28,872 bases of DNA from NCBI GenBank assembly GCA_002440765.1, contig DJVC01000077.1, forward strand, positions 1 to 28,872, read 5' to 3'. Within the stretch, counting starts at the first letter, position 1; each line of letters starts with the position of its first letter. Below, one piece after another: positions 8,115 through 17,062 of this stretch. Position numbers and translations under genes: made by a program. Under the pieces are notes generated by a model that did no database searches, had not been told where the DNA came from, and worked only from the letters and a program-made list of their open reading frames with translations. The stretch is from a bacterium UBP3_UBA6266. Lineage in GTDB: Bacteria; Auribacterota; UBA6266.

Positions 8115-8567
8115 CTACTTCACGTTCGCGACACCCATCATAATGAACACCATCACAAAAAGGGCCACTGTCTCTATCACCCCCAGCACCATAATATAGT
8201 TGCCGAATCCTTTTCCTGTTTCGGCCATCGCGTCGGAAGCCGCGGCCCCGGCCTTCCCCTGCATTAAAGCGCTCATTCCCAAAGCTATACCGGCAAAAAT
8301 ACCCGCTGACCATAGATACACGCCGGAACCGGCTTTTGCCGACAGGGTGTTCATAACAATAAAACCGTAAATCGTCTGCGACAGGGGGGCGCCGACAAAA
8401 ACCGTAAGAATAAAAGGCGCCGCTTTGCTTTGCGCAAAACATTTTTTCCATGCCCCGACCGCCGCCATCCCGGCAGCGCCCGTTCCCAATGCGGAGCCTA
8501 TTGCAGCCAATGCCAGCGCCGCAGAAAAACCCAAATCCTGAAACTGCGATAAAATATTTCCGGCCAT
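8115..8567 (-). CDS. atpK: V-type ATPase membrane rotor subunit K
   Basis: The 150-aa proteolipid forms the rotor ring that carries ions through the V-type ATPase. It is a double hairpin with four hydrophobic helices (about 11-37, 50-74, 86-104, 123-146). The essential carboxylate is Glu132 in helix 4 (GVIETVAL), and helix 2 has Gln64 in place of a second carboxylate, as in duplicated V-type K subunits. Compared with Enterococcus hirae NtpK, the Na+ ligands are matched: Ser63 (for Thr64), Gln64 (Gln65), Tyr67 (Tyr68), Gln103 (Gln110) and Glu132 (Glu139). This predicts Na+ rather than H+ coupling. AGGAGG precedes the ATG, which overlaps the stop of atpI (TAATG). Last gene of the ATPase operon. 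Confidence 0.95.
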   Translation of the reverse strand: MAGNILSQFQDLGFSAALALAAIGSALGTGAAGMAAVGAWKKCFAQSKAAPFILTVFVGAPLSQTIYGFIVMNTLSAKAGSGVYLWSAGIFAGIALGMSALMQGKAGAAASDAMAETGKGFGNYIMVLGVIETVALFVMVFIMMGVANVK

Positions 8568-10366
8568 TATTCTCTTCCTCCTATTTCAAGTTTGTTTTTT
8601 ATTAAATCCGCCCTCTCTCCCTTAAAAGGATTATACTCTACTCCTGACCACTCCATATTCAAATGGTTCGAAAATTCCAAAACATTCAGCCTCACGCCGT
8701 GCACAAGCACGGCCATGGCGCCCAACACAATATTAAGCCCGTGTCCTATCAAAAGAACCAGCACCGTTGCCAGACCCGTTACCGCCGAAGACCAGCCAAA
8801 ACCTTCCGCCATCTGGTTAAACGCATCCGCGATAGCGACCGAAGCCATCCCGACCGCAAAAAGCCTTATGTAAGAAACTACGTCTGAAAAACTGCCTATA
8901 ATACTTAAAAACGTGGTGATAAGCCTCGGGAAAAGGTCCTTGAAAAAACTTTTAAACGGAACGGTAAAAAACAACACCGCGGATATCCCGCACGCGAAAA
9001 ACCATCCCGCAAAAACAGGGAATTCCGTGCCGACAATAAATGTTCTCGCAAGAAAAAAGGCCCCCCATATTACCGAAACCCAGCCTAAATCCGCGATAAA
9101 AATAACCGACGGCATCTTTCTCGCCGCCTGCCATACATGCGCTATGGTAAGCTGCACGGCCCCGATTATAAAACATAATTCCTTCATATTGGAATCCACC
9201 GTCAACCAGGGCATCAGCGGCTTAAATGTCTGTTTTATCCAGACCTGCCCGAAAACAGTGCCTGTCAAAACTCCCCAGATAATCGTCGCAATGCTCAAAA
9301 CATACATCAGGAACAAAGGGGTCTTATCCTTCATTTTATTTCCCGATTTAACGCTTAAGAAAATTACGGCGGCCAGTATCAAAGCGCCGTAACCCGCATC
9401 CCCGATAAGCATCGCGAAAAATACGGAGAAAAACAAAAGGAAAACCACGCTTATATCCACTTCCCTGTATCCGGGCACCGTCTTTATTATGTTGAAAACC
9501 GGACTGATAATCTCAATCCATTTTGGATTTTTGATAAGTGTGGGGACATTGTCGCCGGCTGCCGGGTCTTCCGCCAGGACCGCCCAGTTGTTCTTCTCTG
9601 CGGCATTTTCCAGGTCGCCAACCTTATCGAAGGGACTGTATCCTTTTAAGTAAGAGAGCTCCCCCTGACTGCCCATTCCGGCGCTGGCTTTCTCGAATTC
9701 TATTTCTTTTGCCAGGTGTCCAAGCATCATCTTGAGTTCGTTTCTGTACCGGGCATAATCTTCAAGGCTTCTGTTTGTTTCGCTGATTTTGTCTTCAATC
9801 TCCTTTTTTTCTGCCCACACCTCGGAAAGCCTTTTGTCCGGCAACACCGCCGTTTTAAAAGAAAATTCCCGTTCTCCGCCGGAAATAAGAGCGCATCGAA
9901 TCAGGCCGCTGCTTTTGGAAATAACCTCGACAAAAATATCAGGGGGAAGGGAATTGAATTCTTTTACCGGCAGTTCGGCAAGATAAACATACACATCTTT
10001 TGACATGAGCCTTCTTATAAGGGAAATATCGAAATCCCCCCAGTCATCCCATATATCTATGTGCCTTTGCAGTTTGCCGGATTTTTCCGCGAGCTTGCTC
10101 CTGTAATCCCTCAAATCCAGAATCTCATTGATTATTTTCCCCCAGTCCTCAATTTTTCCCCGGGAGGAATCTTCCGCCGCGGGAGGAAGGATTTCTATCG
10201 CCTTCGATATCATATACATATCTTTTTGGACTTCATCGACCGCCTGGCTGTGCGGAGGTTCAACATTTTCCACATGGACCAGACCCAAAGAAGAAAGCTG
10301 CTCCAGAGCATCCGGGGTATCTTTGCTCTGCACAACGATATTAATTTTTTTCATCGGGACAATCAT
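8567..10366 (-). CDS. atpI: V-type ATPase stator/ion-channel subunit I (a)
   Basis: Subunit I (599 aa) joins the peripheral stalk to the membrane and forms the ion half-channels against the K ring. The N-terminal half (about 1-300) is soluble, with coiled-coil stretches such as KKEIEDKISETNRSLEDY. The C-terminal half has about seven hydrophobic segments from residue 308 on and conserved motifs FFAMLIGDAGYG, SYIRLFAVGMA (which holds the Arg facing the rotor Glu) and GHGLNIVLGAM, then HGVRLNVLEFSNH. Length is normal for bacterial V-type I. The first ATG is chosen because GGAG lies 8 nt upstream; MKKINIVV four codons later is the family core start. It follows atpD after 24 nt and shares a base with atpK. 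Confidence 0.95.
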   Translation of the reverse strand: MIVPMKKINIVVQSKDTPDALEQLSSLGLVHVENVEPPHSQAVDEVQKDMYMISKAIEILPPAAEDSSRGKIEDWGKIINEILDLRDYRSKLAEKSGKLQRHIDIWDDWGDFDISLIRRLMSKDVYVYLAELPVKEFNSLPPDIFVEVISKSSGLIRCALISGGEREFSFKTAVLPDKRLSEVWAEKKEIEDKISETNRSLEDYARYRNELKMMLGHLAKEIEFEKASAGMGSQGELSYLKGYSPFDKVGDLENAAEKNNWAVLAEDPAAGDNVPTLIKNPKWIEIISPVFNIIKTVPGYREVDISVVFLLFFSVFFAMLIGDAGYGALILAAVIFLSVKSGNKMKDKTPLFLMYVLSIATIIWGVLTGTVFGQVWIKQTFKPLMPWLTVDSNMKELCFIIGAVQLTIAHVWQAARKMPSVIFIADLGWVSVIWGAFFLARTFIVGTEFPVFAGWFFACGISAVLFFTVPFKSFFKDLFPRLITTFLSIIGSFSDVVSYIRLFAVGMASVAIADAFNQMAEGFGWSSAVTGLATVLVLLIGHGLNIVLGAMAVLVHGVRLNVLEFSNHLNMEWSGVEYNPFKGERADLIKNKLEIGGRE

Positions 10367-10390
10367 GCAATAATCTCCGGGTCTCCGCTG

Positions 10391-11005
10391 TCAGGCAGCC
10401 TGTAGCACCTTTTCTATCTTTTTCTTCGCTATCTTGCTTCTGCCAACCGCGTTGGTTTCCTGGTCTCCTATATATATCCTTATTCTCTTTATGTTGCCTC
10501 TGCATTCGGGTATCTTGATTTTTTCAAAGAGATTCACTCTCTGCATTGTGGTTTTCAGCTCCCTGTTCAATAATTCATACTGTTTTTTCACGACATTATT
10601 TTCCGCAAGCAGTTCCGCCAGTTTCCTGATTTGCTCTATGGCGGAATCCACCCACAGCGGCATAACAAAAAGGTCGTATTCTGTATCGGGAAAATCAACG
10701 CCTTTAAAAACAGGTATGCTCACTCCGGCAATATTCCCGGTGGAGGTGATGATATTCCGGGGCCTTACCCATTCGGAAAGGTCTACTCCGGGCTCTGCAA
10801 GAATGCCTATCCAGCCTACCATGTCCTTTTTAATTTCTTCTATCTCTTCACGATGTTTGCTGAGTTTGGCTTCGGTCTTTCTTACTTCCATCTGTAACTG
10901 CTGCTGTTTTAACTGAAGCGTCGGCAAATACCTCTGGAATTGCCCGAGAGAATCTCTCTGGCTTTTTAATTCGCCTTTTGTAAATTTGATTTTTTTCTTC
11001 GCCAT
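10391..11005 (-). CDS. atpD: V-type ATPase central stalk subunit D
   Basis: Subunit D (204 aa) is the central rotor axle linking the A3B3 head to the membrane ring. The N-terminal (about 5-70) and C-terminal (about 140-200) parts are long helices with heptad character (LKQQQLQMEVRKTEAKLSKHREEIEEI), as expected for an antiparallel coiled coil, with a short globular part between. Length and overall layout fit bacterial V-type D. No strong Shine-Dalgarno is seen at its ATG, 36 nt after atpB. No gene for the partner subunit F was found in the operon. Confidence 0.93.
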   Translation of the reverse strand: MAKKKIKFTKGELKSQRDSLGQFQRYLPTLQLKQQQLQMEVRKTEAKLSKHREEIEEIKKDMVGWIGILAEPGVDLSEWVRPRNIITSTGNIAGVSIPVFKGVDFPDTEYDLFVMPLWVDSAIEQIRKLAELLAENNVVKKQYELLNRELKTTMQRVNLFEKIKIPECRGNIKRIRIYIGDQETNAVGRSKIAKKKIEKVLQAA

Positions 11006-11041
11006 TTATCCGGTATTTTTTTCTTCTAAATGTTTATGCTC

Positions 11042-12430
11042 TTATTCCTGTTTGTTAAGGTCCTCAACTGTTTTTGGCCCTTCTTCCTGTTCCTCTTCTG
11101 TTTCATCCTCCCGATTTTCCCGCTCCGCGGCGAGTTTTTCTTTAGGCCAGAATTTATCCGACATCTCCGTTTTCACTCCGGTTTCTTCAGGAGAAAAACA
11201 TTCCGCCATTATTTTCCAGCCCAGATCAAGGGCTTTCTCAAGAGGGATATTTACCTTAAGAGACATGAGTTTATTTTCAAACAGGTCTCCGTACCTGAGC
11301 AGTTTTTCATCCCATTTGCTCATCTGGAAGCCCATAGCGAGTTTTTCTTTTGTATCCTTAAAATCGGCATACAGCTGTATCATTGTATCCATAACGGTCC
11401 TGTGGTCTTCCCTCGTTTTTCCGTTAACCTGCTGTTTAAGCCTGCTCAACGAACCGAAAGGCTCGATTCTTCCGTTCCTGAGATAGAACTGGCCTTCTGT
11501 AATGTAGCCTGTGTTGTCCGGCACGGGATGAGTTACATCGTCTCCGGGCATAGTGGTAACCGCCAGCACGGTTATTGAACCCGCGTCGGAAAAATCAACC
11601 GCTTTTTCATACCTTGAGGCAAGCTGGCTGTACAGGTCTCCAGGATAACCTCTGTTGGAAGGTATCTGTTCCATCGTAATCGCTACTTCTTTCAGGGCGT
11701 CGGCAAAATTCGTCATATCCGTCAAAAGGACGAGCACATCTTTGCCTTTAATGGCAAATTGTTCCGCGACCGCAAGGCACATATCGGGAACCATAATACA
11801 TTCCACCGTCGGGTCTGACGCGGTATGGATAAATAATATTGAACGCGACAGTGCCCCGTGTTCTTCGAGAGTATCCCTGAAAAAAAGAAAATCGTCATAT
11901 TTCAACCCTAACCCTCCGAGTATTATCACATCAACTTCCGCCTGCATGGCTATTCTGGAAAGAAGCTCATTGTAAGGTTCTCCGGCGACAGAGAAGATCG
12001 GAAGCTTCTGTGATACTACAAGGGAATTAAAAACGTCTATCATCGGGATTCCCGTCCTGACCATCCTGTCGGGAATAATCCTTTTTGCGGGATTGACGGA
12101 AGGTCCGCCGATTTCAACCATGCTGTCGACAAGCGAAGGCCCGTTGTCCCTCGGGATTCCGCTGCCGTCAAAAATCCTGCCCATTAAATTATCCGAGAAA
12201 GAAACCTGCATCCTGTGTCCCAGAAACCTTACTTCATCGCCGGTGGACACTCCTCTGCTTCCCGCGAATACCTGGAGAGAAACTTTATTGCCGTCAAGCT
12301 TTATCACCTGGGCAAGCGATTTTCCTCTCGAAGTATTTATTTCGGCAAGCTCCTGATTGCCTACTTCCTCCGCTTCAACGGTTATAACATCCCCGACTAT
12401 CTGAAGTATTCTGCTGTATACTTTACGCAT
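11042..12430 (-). CDS. atpB: V-type ATPase regulatory subunit B
   Basis: Subunit B (462 aa) alternates with catalytic A in the hexameric head and supplies part of the nucleotide pocket without hydrolysing ATP itself. The N-terminal beta-barrel (about 1-75) is followed by the nucleotide-binding fold. The P-loop position reads SVAGEPYNE (147-155), lacking the GKT of catalytic subunits, as is usual for B. Further motifs are [33 protein letters not shown] and [18 protein letters not shown], all typical of V-type B. The C-terminus carries an acidic tail (about 435-462, [12 protein letters not shown]) that is longer and more charged than I expect for the family. It starts 3 nt after atpA. Confidence 0.97.
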   Translation of the reverse strand: MRKVYSRILQIVGDVITVEAEEVGNQELAEINTSRGKSLAQVIKLDGNKVSLQVFAGSRGVSTGDEVRFLGHRMQVSFSDNLMGRIFDGSGIPRDNGPSLVDSMVEIGGPSVNPAKRIIPDRMVRTGIPMIDVFNSLVVSQKLPIFSVAGEPYNELLSRIAMQAEVDVIILGGLGLKYDDFLFFRDTLEEHGALSRSILFIHTASDPTVECIMVPDMCLAVAEQFAIKGKDVLVLLTDMTNFADALKEVAITMEQIPSNRGYPGDLYSQLASRYEKAVDFSDAGSITVLAVTTMPGDDVTHPVPDNTGYITEGQFYLRNGRIEPFGSLSRLKQQVNGKTREDHRTVMDTMIQLYADFKDTKEKLAMGFQMSKWDEKLLRYGDLFENKLMSLKVNIPLEKALDLGWKIMAECFSPEETGVKTEMSDKFWPKEKLAAERENREDETEEEQEEGPKTVEDLNKQE

Positions 12431-12433
12431 AAT

Positions 12434-14170
12434 TTATCCCTTATCTTTTACCTGCTTTTTAACTCTCTCTTTCAGGGATTTCTCCCTGTTTTTAAATGCG
12501 TCGCTTTCCCACGGATCTGAATTCCAGTTTTTAAATTCCTGTCTCAGTCCGTGGAAAAAATGCCTTGCCTCGTCTTTTGTGCCGAAAGTAAATTCCGATT
12601 TCAGAATTTCATGCAGGACACCGAAGACATATTCCTGCCTTTTTGCCGGCGTCGCCCCGTCAATTTCATCAAAAGCATTTTGCTGCAGATAAACAGCGTC
12701 GATAAATTCGCCTTTAAGGTATTCCGTAAAATCTTCCATCGCGGTACCCTCTTCGCCTACAACTTTCATCATCTGTTCGACTTCTGCGCTTTTACGCAAA
12801 ACATATTTTACGTATTCGACATGTTCCCGGTTAACAACACTTTTATATTTACTCCACGACTCGAGAGGGTCTATCGCGGGATATTTACGCGCATCGGACC
12901 TTTCTCGGGATAAACCGAGAAATGCTCCTACAACTTTCAGCGTCGCCTGTGTCACGGGTTCTTCAAAATTGCCGCCCGCCGGGCTCACGGTTCCGCCGAT
13001 AGTAACCGAACCGATTTTGCCGTTATTAAGACGGACAATCCCCGCTCTCTCATAAAATGAAGCGATACGCGATTCCAGATAAGCGGGGAACGCTTCTTCC
13101 CCGGGAATTTCTTCAAGTCTCCCCGACATTTCTCTCATAGCCTGCGCCCAGCGCGATGTGGAATCGGGAAGCAGAAGAACGTTTAAACCCATCTGCCGGT
13201 AATATTCCGCAATTGTCACCGCGGTATAAACACTTGATTCCCTTGCGGCAACGGGCATCGAGCTTGTATTACATATAATTATGGTTCTCTCCATCAAAGA
13301 CTTTCCCGTTCTCGGATCTTTTAGTTCAGGGAATTCACGCAGGGTTTCGACAACTTCCCCCGCTCTTTCGCCGCAAGCGGCAATAATCACTATATCCACT
13401 TCCGCATGTCTGCTTGTAATCTGCTGGAGAACCGTTTTCCCCGCTCCGAAAGGCCCGGGGATACAATAAGTGCCTCCTCTGGCAACGGGCACCAGTGTAT
13501 CAATAATCCTGACTTTGGTAATAAGAGGGTCCGCCGGTTTTAATTTTTCGCTATACGCTTTGATCGGCAGTTTAACCGGCCATGTTTGAATCATGGAAAC
13601 TTTTTCGATGTTTCCCTTTTTATCTTTGAGTTCCGCAATTACATCTTTTCCCGCATAATTGCCTTTTGCGGCCATTTTCACTATTTCATACTCGTCCCTA
13701 AGCGAAAAAGGAACCATTATGAAGTGCCTGAAAATTCCCTCGGGTACCGAGCCGAGGAAATCCCCGGCTTTGACTTTGTCGCCTTTCTTCGATTCAGGGG
13801 TAAATTCCCATTTCTGTTCGTAAGAAAGGGCGTTTAAATAAACTCCCCTCTTTAAAAAATAGCCGCATTTGTCCGCAACCTGGGGAAGAGGGTTTTGAAG
13901 CCCGTCGTAAATCTGCGTCAGAAGCCCCGGGCCGAGTTCAACAGACAGGAGTTCTCCGGAAAACTCAACGTTATCCCCGACTTTTAAGCCCTCGGTATTC
14001 TCGTATACCTGCAGATCCGCTTTCCGGCCTCTCACTCTTATTACTTCGGATTTTAATTTCTCTTCTCCCGTAACAGCATACGCAACTTCGTTTTGAAGAA
14101 CATAATCTTCAAATTCGGCTACTATCATGTTGCCGTTTATGCCGGATATCTTCCCTGTTCTGTCACTCAT
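12434..14170 (-). CDS. atpA: V-type ATPase catalytic subunit A
   Basis: Subunit A (578 aa) is the catalytic ATPase of the head. The N-terminal barrel is followed by the non-homologous insert (about 110-200) specific to V/A-type A subunits. The P-loop is complete: GPFGAGKT (239-246, Lys245), and the catalytic Glu lies in ACGERAGE (265-272). LLPDSTSRWAQAMRE, EEIPGEEAFPAYLESRIASFYERAG and GSVTIGGTVSPAGGNFEEPV are family signatures. Length is normal. The ATG overlaps the stop of the DUF2764 gene by 4 nt (ATGA), so the two are probably coupled. No sign of damage. Confidence 0.97.
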   Translation of the reverse strand: MSDRTGKISGINGNMIVAEFEDYVLQNEVAYAVTGEEKLKSEVIRVRGRKADLQVYENTEGLKVGDNVEFSGELLSVELGPGLLTQIYDGLQNPLPQVADKCGYFLKRGVYLNALSYEQKWEFTPESKKGDKVKAGDFLGSVPEGIFRHFIMVPFSLRDEYEIVKMAAKGNYAGKDVIAELKDKKGNIEKVSMIQTWPVKLPIKAYSEKLKPADPLITKVRIIDTLVPVARGGTYCIPGPFGAGKTVLQQITSRHAEVDIVIIAACGERAGEVVETLREFPELKDPRTGKSLMERTIIICNTSSMPVAARESSVYTAVTIAEYYRQMGLNVLLLPDSTSRWAQAMREMSGRLEEIPGEEAFPAYLESRIASFYERAGIVRLNNGKIGSVTIGGTVSPAGGNFEEPVTQATLKVVGAFLGLSRERSDARKYPAIDPLESWSKYKSVVNREHVEYVKYVLRKSAEVEQMMKVVGEEGTAMEDFTEYLKGEFIDAVYLQQNAFDEIDGATPAKRQEYVFGVLHEILKSEFTFGTKDEARHFFHGLRQEFKNWNSDPWESDAFKNREKSLKERVKKQVKDKG

Positions 14171-14712
14171 TCTTTAAGCTCCTTCCGGGGCTGTAAAAGC
14201 TCTACCGCTATTTTTCTGCCTTCTTCGGCTTTGATATTATCCCATTTATTTAAAATCTGAATTTTTAGAAAATAGATAATAAGAAAATGCAAATCGAAAA
14301 AATGCTGTTTTTCTATTTCCTCAAGTTTTTCCCATCGCGTCGTATCAATCTTTTTTTCGACTTCAAGCGGGGTCTCTTCTCCCGCGGCTTCCGTTACCAT
14401 CGCCGCGATAAACGGGTCAGGGACATATTCGCCCCGGAAATAATCATGGCCGTCTTTACTCAATTTTTTCGCCCTTATATTAACAAGCTCATTCCTCAAA
14501 GATATCTCGAAATGTCTCCATGTTTGAAGCGCTTTTTGGGTTGTTTCCCTTTCTTCGGATGGGGTAAGCGAAGATTTTTTAAGCGCAAAAAAGTCTTTTC
14601 CGGAAAGATGCCGGGCGGTGTAGTCTAAAAATTGGGCATTGGACATCGGAGGTTTCGACCCGAAAGAGAGCATTGGCAAAGAAGCGCATAAATAATAATA
14701 ATTACGATTCAC
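14167..14712 (-). CDS. DUF2764 family protein of the V-type ATPase operon
   Basis: A 181-aa soluble, charged, mainly helical protein. The opening YYYLCASLPMLSFGSKPPMS is the DUF2764 signature. From established gene order, this family sits between atpE and atpA in bacterial V-type operons of Chlamydiae and Spirochaetes. Its biochemical role is not established to my knowledge. No gene for subunit C (d-type socket) or F is present here, so a structural role in the enzyme, perhaps in place of C, is a fair inference. The start codon is GTG with GGGGG 6 nt upstream. It lies 13 nt after atpE and overlaps atpA by 4 nt, so it is clearly part of the operon. Confidence 0.88.
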   Translation of the reverse strand: MNRNYYYLCASLPMLSFGSKPPMSNAQFLDYTARHLSGKDFFALKKSSLTPSEERETTQKALQTWRHFEISLRNELVNIRAKKLSKDGHDYFRGEYVPDPFIAAMVTEAAGEETPLEVEKKIDTTRWEKLEEIEKQHFFDLHFLIIYFLKIQILNKWDNIKAEEGRKIAVELLQPRKELKE

Positions 14713-14725
14713 AGAATTCCCCCGC

Positions 14726-15346
14726 TTATTTTTTCTTCCCGGGCCTGCTGATAATATCTCTTATCTGCGGGCTTACATAAGCCGACAGGCATTCGGCAAT
14801 GCTCTCATCCGAAAAATCAAAATGAGACTGCCCGCCGTCAAAACTTATCGTGAACCCCGCATCTAAGTTTTTAACGGGTTTTATCTCCGCGCTCTGTTTC
14901 AGTTTGTTTTTGAATAATTCGATCAGACCTTTTTCTATGTCTTTGGCTTCTTTTGCGTTCATGCTGATTTGCACCTTCGATATTTCTCCGCCGCTTTTTA
15001 CAAAAGATGAGGCCGCGTCTATTATTATTTTCTGTATTACATCCTTGTTCATCGCTTTTGATACTTCTTCTTTCAGCACGCTGTTAAAAAGGTTTATTAT
15101 CTCCTCTTTCAGGGAGAGCATCACGTTTCGGAATGCCTGGTCTATCGCTTTTTTTGCGTTTTCACTGATACGGCCGGCTTCTTTTTCCGCGCTTTCCTTT
15201 ATTTCCGCGGCTTTCTGCTGAGCCGAGACCAGCACCTGTTTTGCTTCGCCCTCGGCATTGGAAATGATTTTGTCGGCTTTTTCCTGTGCGGATTTGATAC
15301 CTTCGCGGTTAATCTTGTCTAAAAGGCTTTGCAGTTTTTCTGTCAT
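14726..15346 (-). CDS. atpE: V-type ATPase peripheral stalk subunit E
   Basis: Subunit E (206 aa) forms the peripheral stalk that holds the A3B3 head against rotation. The first 75 residues are a long Ala/Lys/Glu-rich coiled coil (QEKADKIISNAEGEAKQ), as in all E subunits; the rest is a mixed alpha/beta domain ending in a basic GKKK tail. AGGAG lies 8 nt before the ATG. It is the first gene of the ATPase operon and starts only 45 nt after parB. No clear separate promoter or terminator is visible there, so the operon may be partly transcribed from the parAB promoter. No separate G/H stalk subunit gene was found. Confidence 0.9.
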   Translation of the reverse strand: MTEKLQSLLDKINREGIKSAQEKADKIISNAEGEAKQVLVSAQQKAAEIKESAEKEAGRISENAKKAIDQAFRNVMLSLKEEIINLFNSVLKEEVSKAMNKDVIQKIIIDAASSFVKSGGEISKVQISMNAKEAKDIEKGLIELFKNKLKQSAEIKPVKNLDAGFTISFDGGQSHFDFSDESIAECLSAYVSPQIRDIISRPGKKK

Positions 15347-15391
15347 GACGGGTACTCCTGTTTATATACCTACCGGAATAAAACATCTATA

Positions 15392-16240
15392 TTACTTTCC
15401 AACATCAAAAAATTCAAGTATTCTGTCAAGTTCATCAAGGGAATAATATTCGATTTCTATTCTGCCTTTATTTTTCCTGTCTTTGATTTTCACTTTTGTC
15501 TTTAATGCTTCCCGAAGCCTGTCCTCCAGATGTTTTATATGAGACGGAGTTTCCTTTGATGTTTTTCCCTTTGCAACACCCGGCACCTGAGACTTTTCAC
15601 CGATGAATTCTTCCAGTTGTCTGACAGACATGCCTTCTTTAACTGCTTTTTCTCCCGTTTCAACCTGCCTTTGCGGATTTTTGATACCCAAAATCACTTT
15701 TGCATGGCCCGGCGTCAATTCCCCGTCTTCAAGATATTTTCTCAACTTAACAGGCAGAGAAAGTAATCTTAAAATATTTGCCACTGTAACTCTATTTTTC
15801 CCAACCTTTTGCGCCACAAGGTCTTGCGTTAATCCAAAGCTATCCATAAGCTTCTTGTACCCTTCGGCTTCCTCTACGGGATTTAAATCCTCCCTTTGCA
15901 GGTTTTCTATCAATGCCAGTTCAAGAGATTCTTCATTGTTTGCGGTTTTTACGATAGCGAAGATTTTATCCATGTTGAGCTGTTTCGCTGCCCGGTATCT
16001 TCGCTCACCCGCTATCAACTCATATCCGTCCCCGGCTTTTCTCACGGTTACAGGGTTGAGAATTCCCTTTTCCTTTATGGAATCCACAAGCTCTGCAAAT
16101 CTTTTCTGGTCAAATTTTCTTCTCGGCTGATACACATTTGCTTTGATTTTTTCCACAGGGATATGCACAACCTGTTCTGAGGTTTCTACAGGGTGTTGAA
16201 TTATTGCTCCCAGTCCTTTACCCAACGCTTTCTTGGCCAA
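15392..16240 (-). CDS. parB: Chromosome partitioning protein ParB (Spo0J)
   Basis: ParB (282 aa) is a CTP-dependent clamp that loads at parS and spreads to form the partition complex around the origin. The N-terminal MAKKALGKGLGAI is the conserved ParA-stimulating region. The ParB/Srx domain (about 24-110) contains GERRYRAA (78-85), the CTP-binding motif. A helix-turn-helix follows (about 132-155, TQDLVAQKVGKNRVTVANIL), and the C-terminus (about 235-282) is the dimerisation part. The start is TTG, supported by AAGGAGG 6 nt upstream and by the conserved N-terminus. It overlaps the end of parA by 23 nt. parS sites lie just beyond parA. Confidence 0.97.
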   Translation of the reverse strand: MAKKALGKGLGAIIQHPVETSEQVVHIPVEKIKANVYQPRRKFDQKRFAELVDSIKEKGILNPVTVRKAGDGYELIAGERRYRAAKQLNMDKIFAIVKTANNEESLELALIENLQREDLNPVEEAEGYKKLMDSFGLTQDLVAQKVGKNRVTVANILRLLSLPVKLRKYLEDGELTPGHAKVILGIKNPQRQVETGEKAVKEGMSVRQLEEFIGEKSQVPGVAKGKTSKETPSHIKHLEDRLREALKTKVKIKDRKNKGRIEIEYYSLDELDRILEFFDVGK

Positions 16241-17012
16241 GTTCAGCCTCCTTGTTTTTTGTAACTATTTCCTGCGCAAGGGATAAGTAATTCTCGGCCC
16301 CTGCCGAAGTTATATCGTAATACACAATTGGCTTGCCGAAACCGGGTGCCTCGCTAAGACGGATATTTCTAAAAATTATAGTTTTAAACACTTTATCCCC
16401 AAAGTGATTTTTCACTTCGTCAACCACCTGTTTTGCCAGGTTTGTGCGAAGATCTCCCATTGTCATGACAAGCCCTTCGACTTCCAGGTTTGTATTCATC
16501 TGTTTTTGAACAAGCTCAACTGTTTTCATTAATTGAATAAGCCCCTCAAGCGCATAATAATCACACTGTATCGGTATAAGAACAGAATCTGCGGCGCATA
16601 AGGCATTCATTGTAAGTTGGCCCAGAGAAGGAGGACAATCAATAATAATATAATTGTAATTATTTTTCAGAGGAACCAATTCGCTCTTAAGCTGATAATG
16701 CCTGTTATCCAGCTCAAGAAGTTCCACTTCCGCTCCGGCAAGATCAGGAGTTGACGGAATAACATCGAGATTTTCAAATTCCGTGTGCATTATAACGCCC
16801 ACCAGAGGTCTGTGTCCTATTATGGCCTTATAAATTCCTTCATTTACCTGAGATTTATCTATTCCGACACCGCTTGTTGCATTGCTTTGAGGGTCTAAAT
16901 CAACCAGAAGAACTTTTTGTCCCGATTTGCCAAGACACGCGCTCAGGTTTACAGCGGTAGTTGTTTTGCCCACGCCGCCCTTTTGATTGACGACAGTGAT
17001 TATTTTACCCAT
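16218..17012 (-). CDS. parA: Chromosome partitioning ATPase ParA (Soj)
   Basis: ParA (264 aa) is a deviant Walker-A ATPase that binds DNA nonspecifically and, with ParB, separates sister origins. The motif KGGVGKTT (11-18) has both signature Lys residues; LVDLDPQSNAT and IIDCPPSLG supply the other nucleotide contacts. The start was set at MGKIITVV because AGGA lies 7 nt upstream and the family begins here. A longer frame from 17072 would run through the predicted promoter and the parS-like palindrome, and adds 20 residues unlike any ParA. It overlaps parB by 23 nt. Confidence 0.97.
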   Translation of the reverse strand: MGKIITVVNQKGGVGKTTTAVNLSACLGKSGQKVLLVDLDPQSNATSGVGIDKSQVNEGIYKAIIGHRPLVGVIMHTEFENLDVIPSTPDLAGAEVELLELDNRHYQLKSELVPLKNNYNYIIIDCPPSLGQLTMNALCAADSVLIPIQCDYYALEGLIQLMKTVELVQKQMNTNLEVEGLVMTMGDLRTNLAKQVVDEVKNHFGDKVFKTIIFRNIRLSEAPGFGKPIVYYDITSAGAENYLSLAQEIVTKNKEAELGQESVG

Positions 17013-17045
17013 AAATCTGTCCTTTGCAATATGTGAAAAATAAAA

Positions 17046-17061
17046 TGTTCTACGTAGAACA
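17046..17061. promoter_or_regulatory. parS-like palindrome at the parA promoter
   Basis: TGTTCTACGTAGAACA is a perfect 16-bp palindrome differing from canonical parS at two symmetric positions (C/G pair to T/A). It covers the predicted start of parA transcription. It may be a weaker parS or an operator for autoregulation by ParB; binding is inferred. Confidence 0.65.
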
Positions 17062-17062
17062 A

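Noticed and set aside
8038..8451. 137-codon minus-strand frame overlapping atpK
   Set aside because: Shifted-frame shadow of the atpK coding sequence, rich in Arg and Gly; the true frame has the K-subunit motifs.
10986..11578. Long plus-strand frames opposite the V-type ATPase B subunit
   Set aside because: Antisense shadows of a strongly conserved gene; no start signals and no recognisable protein features.
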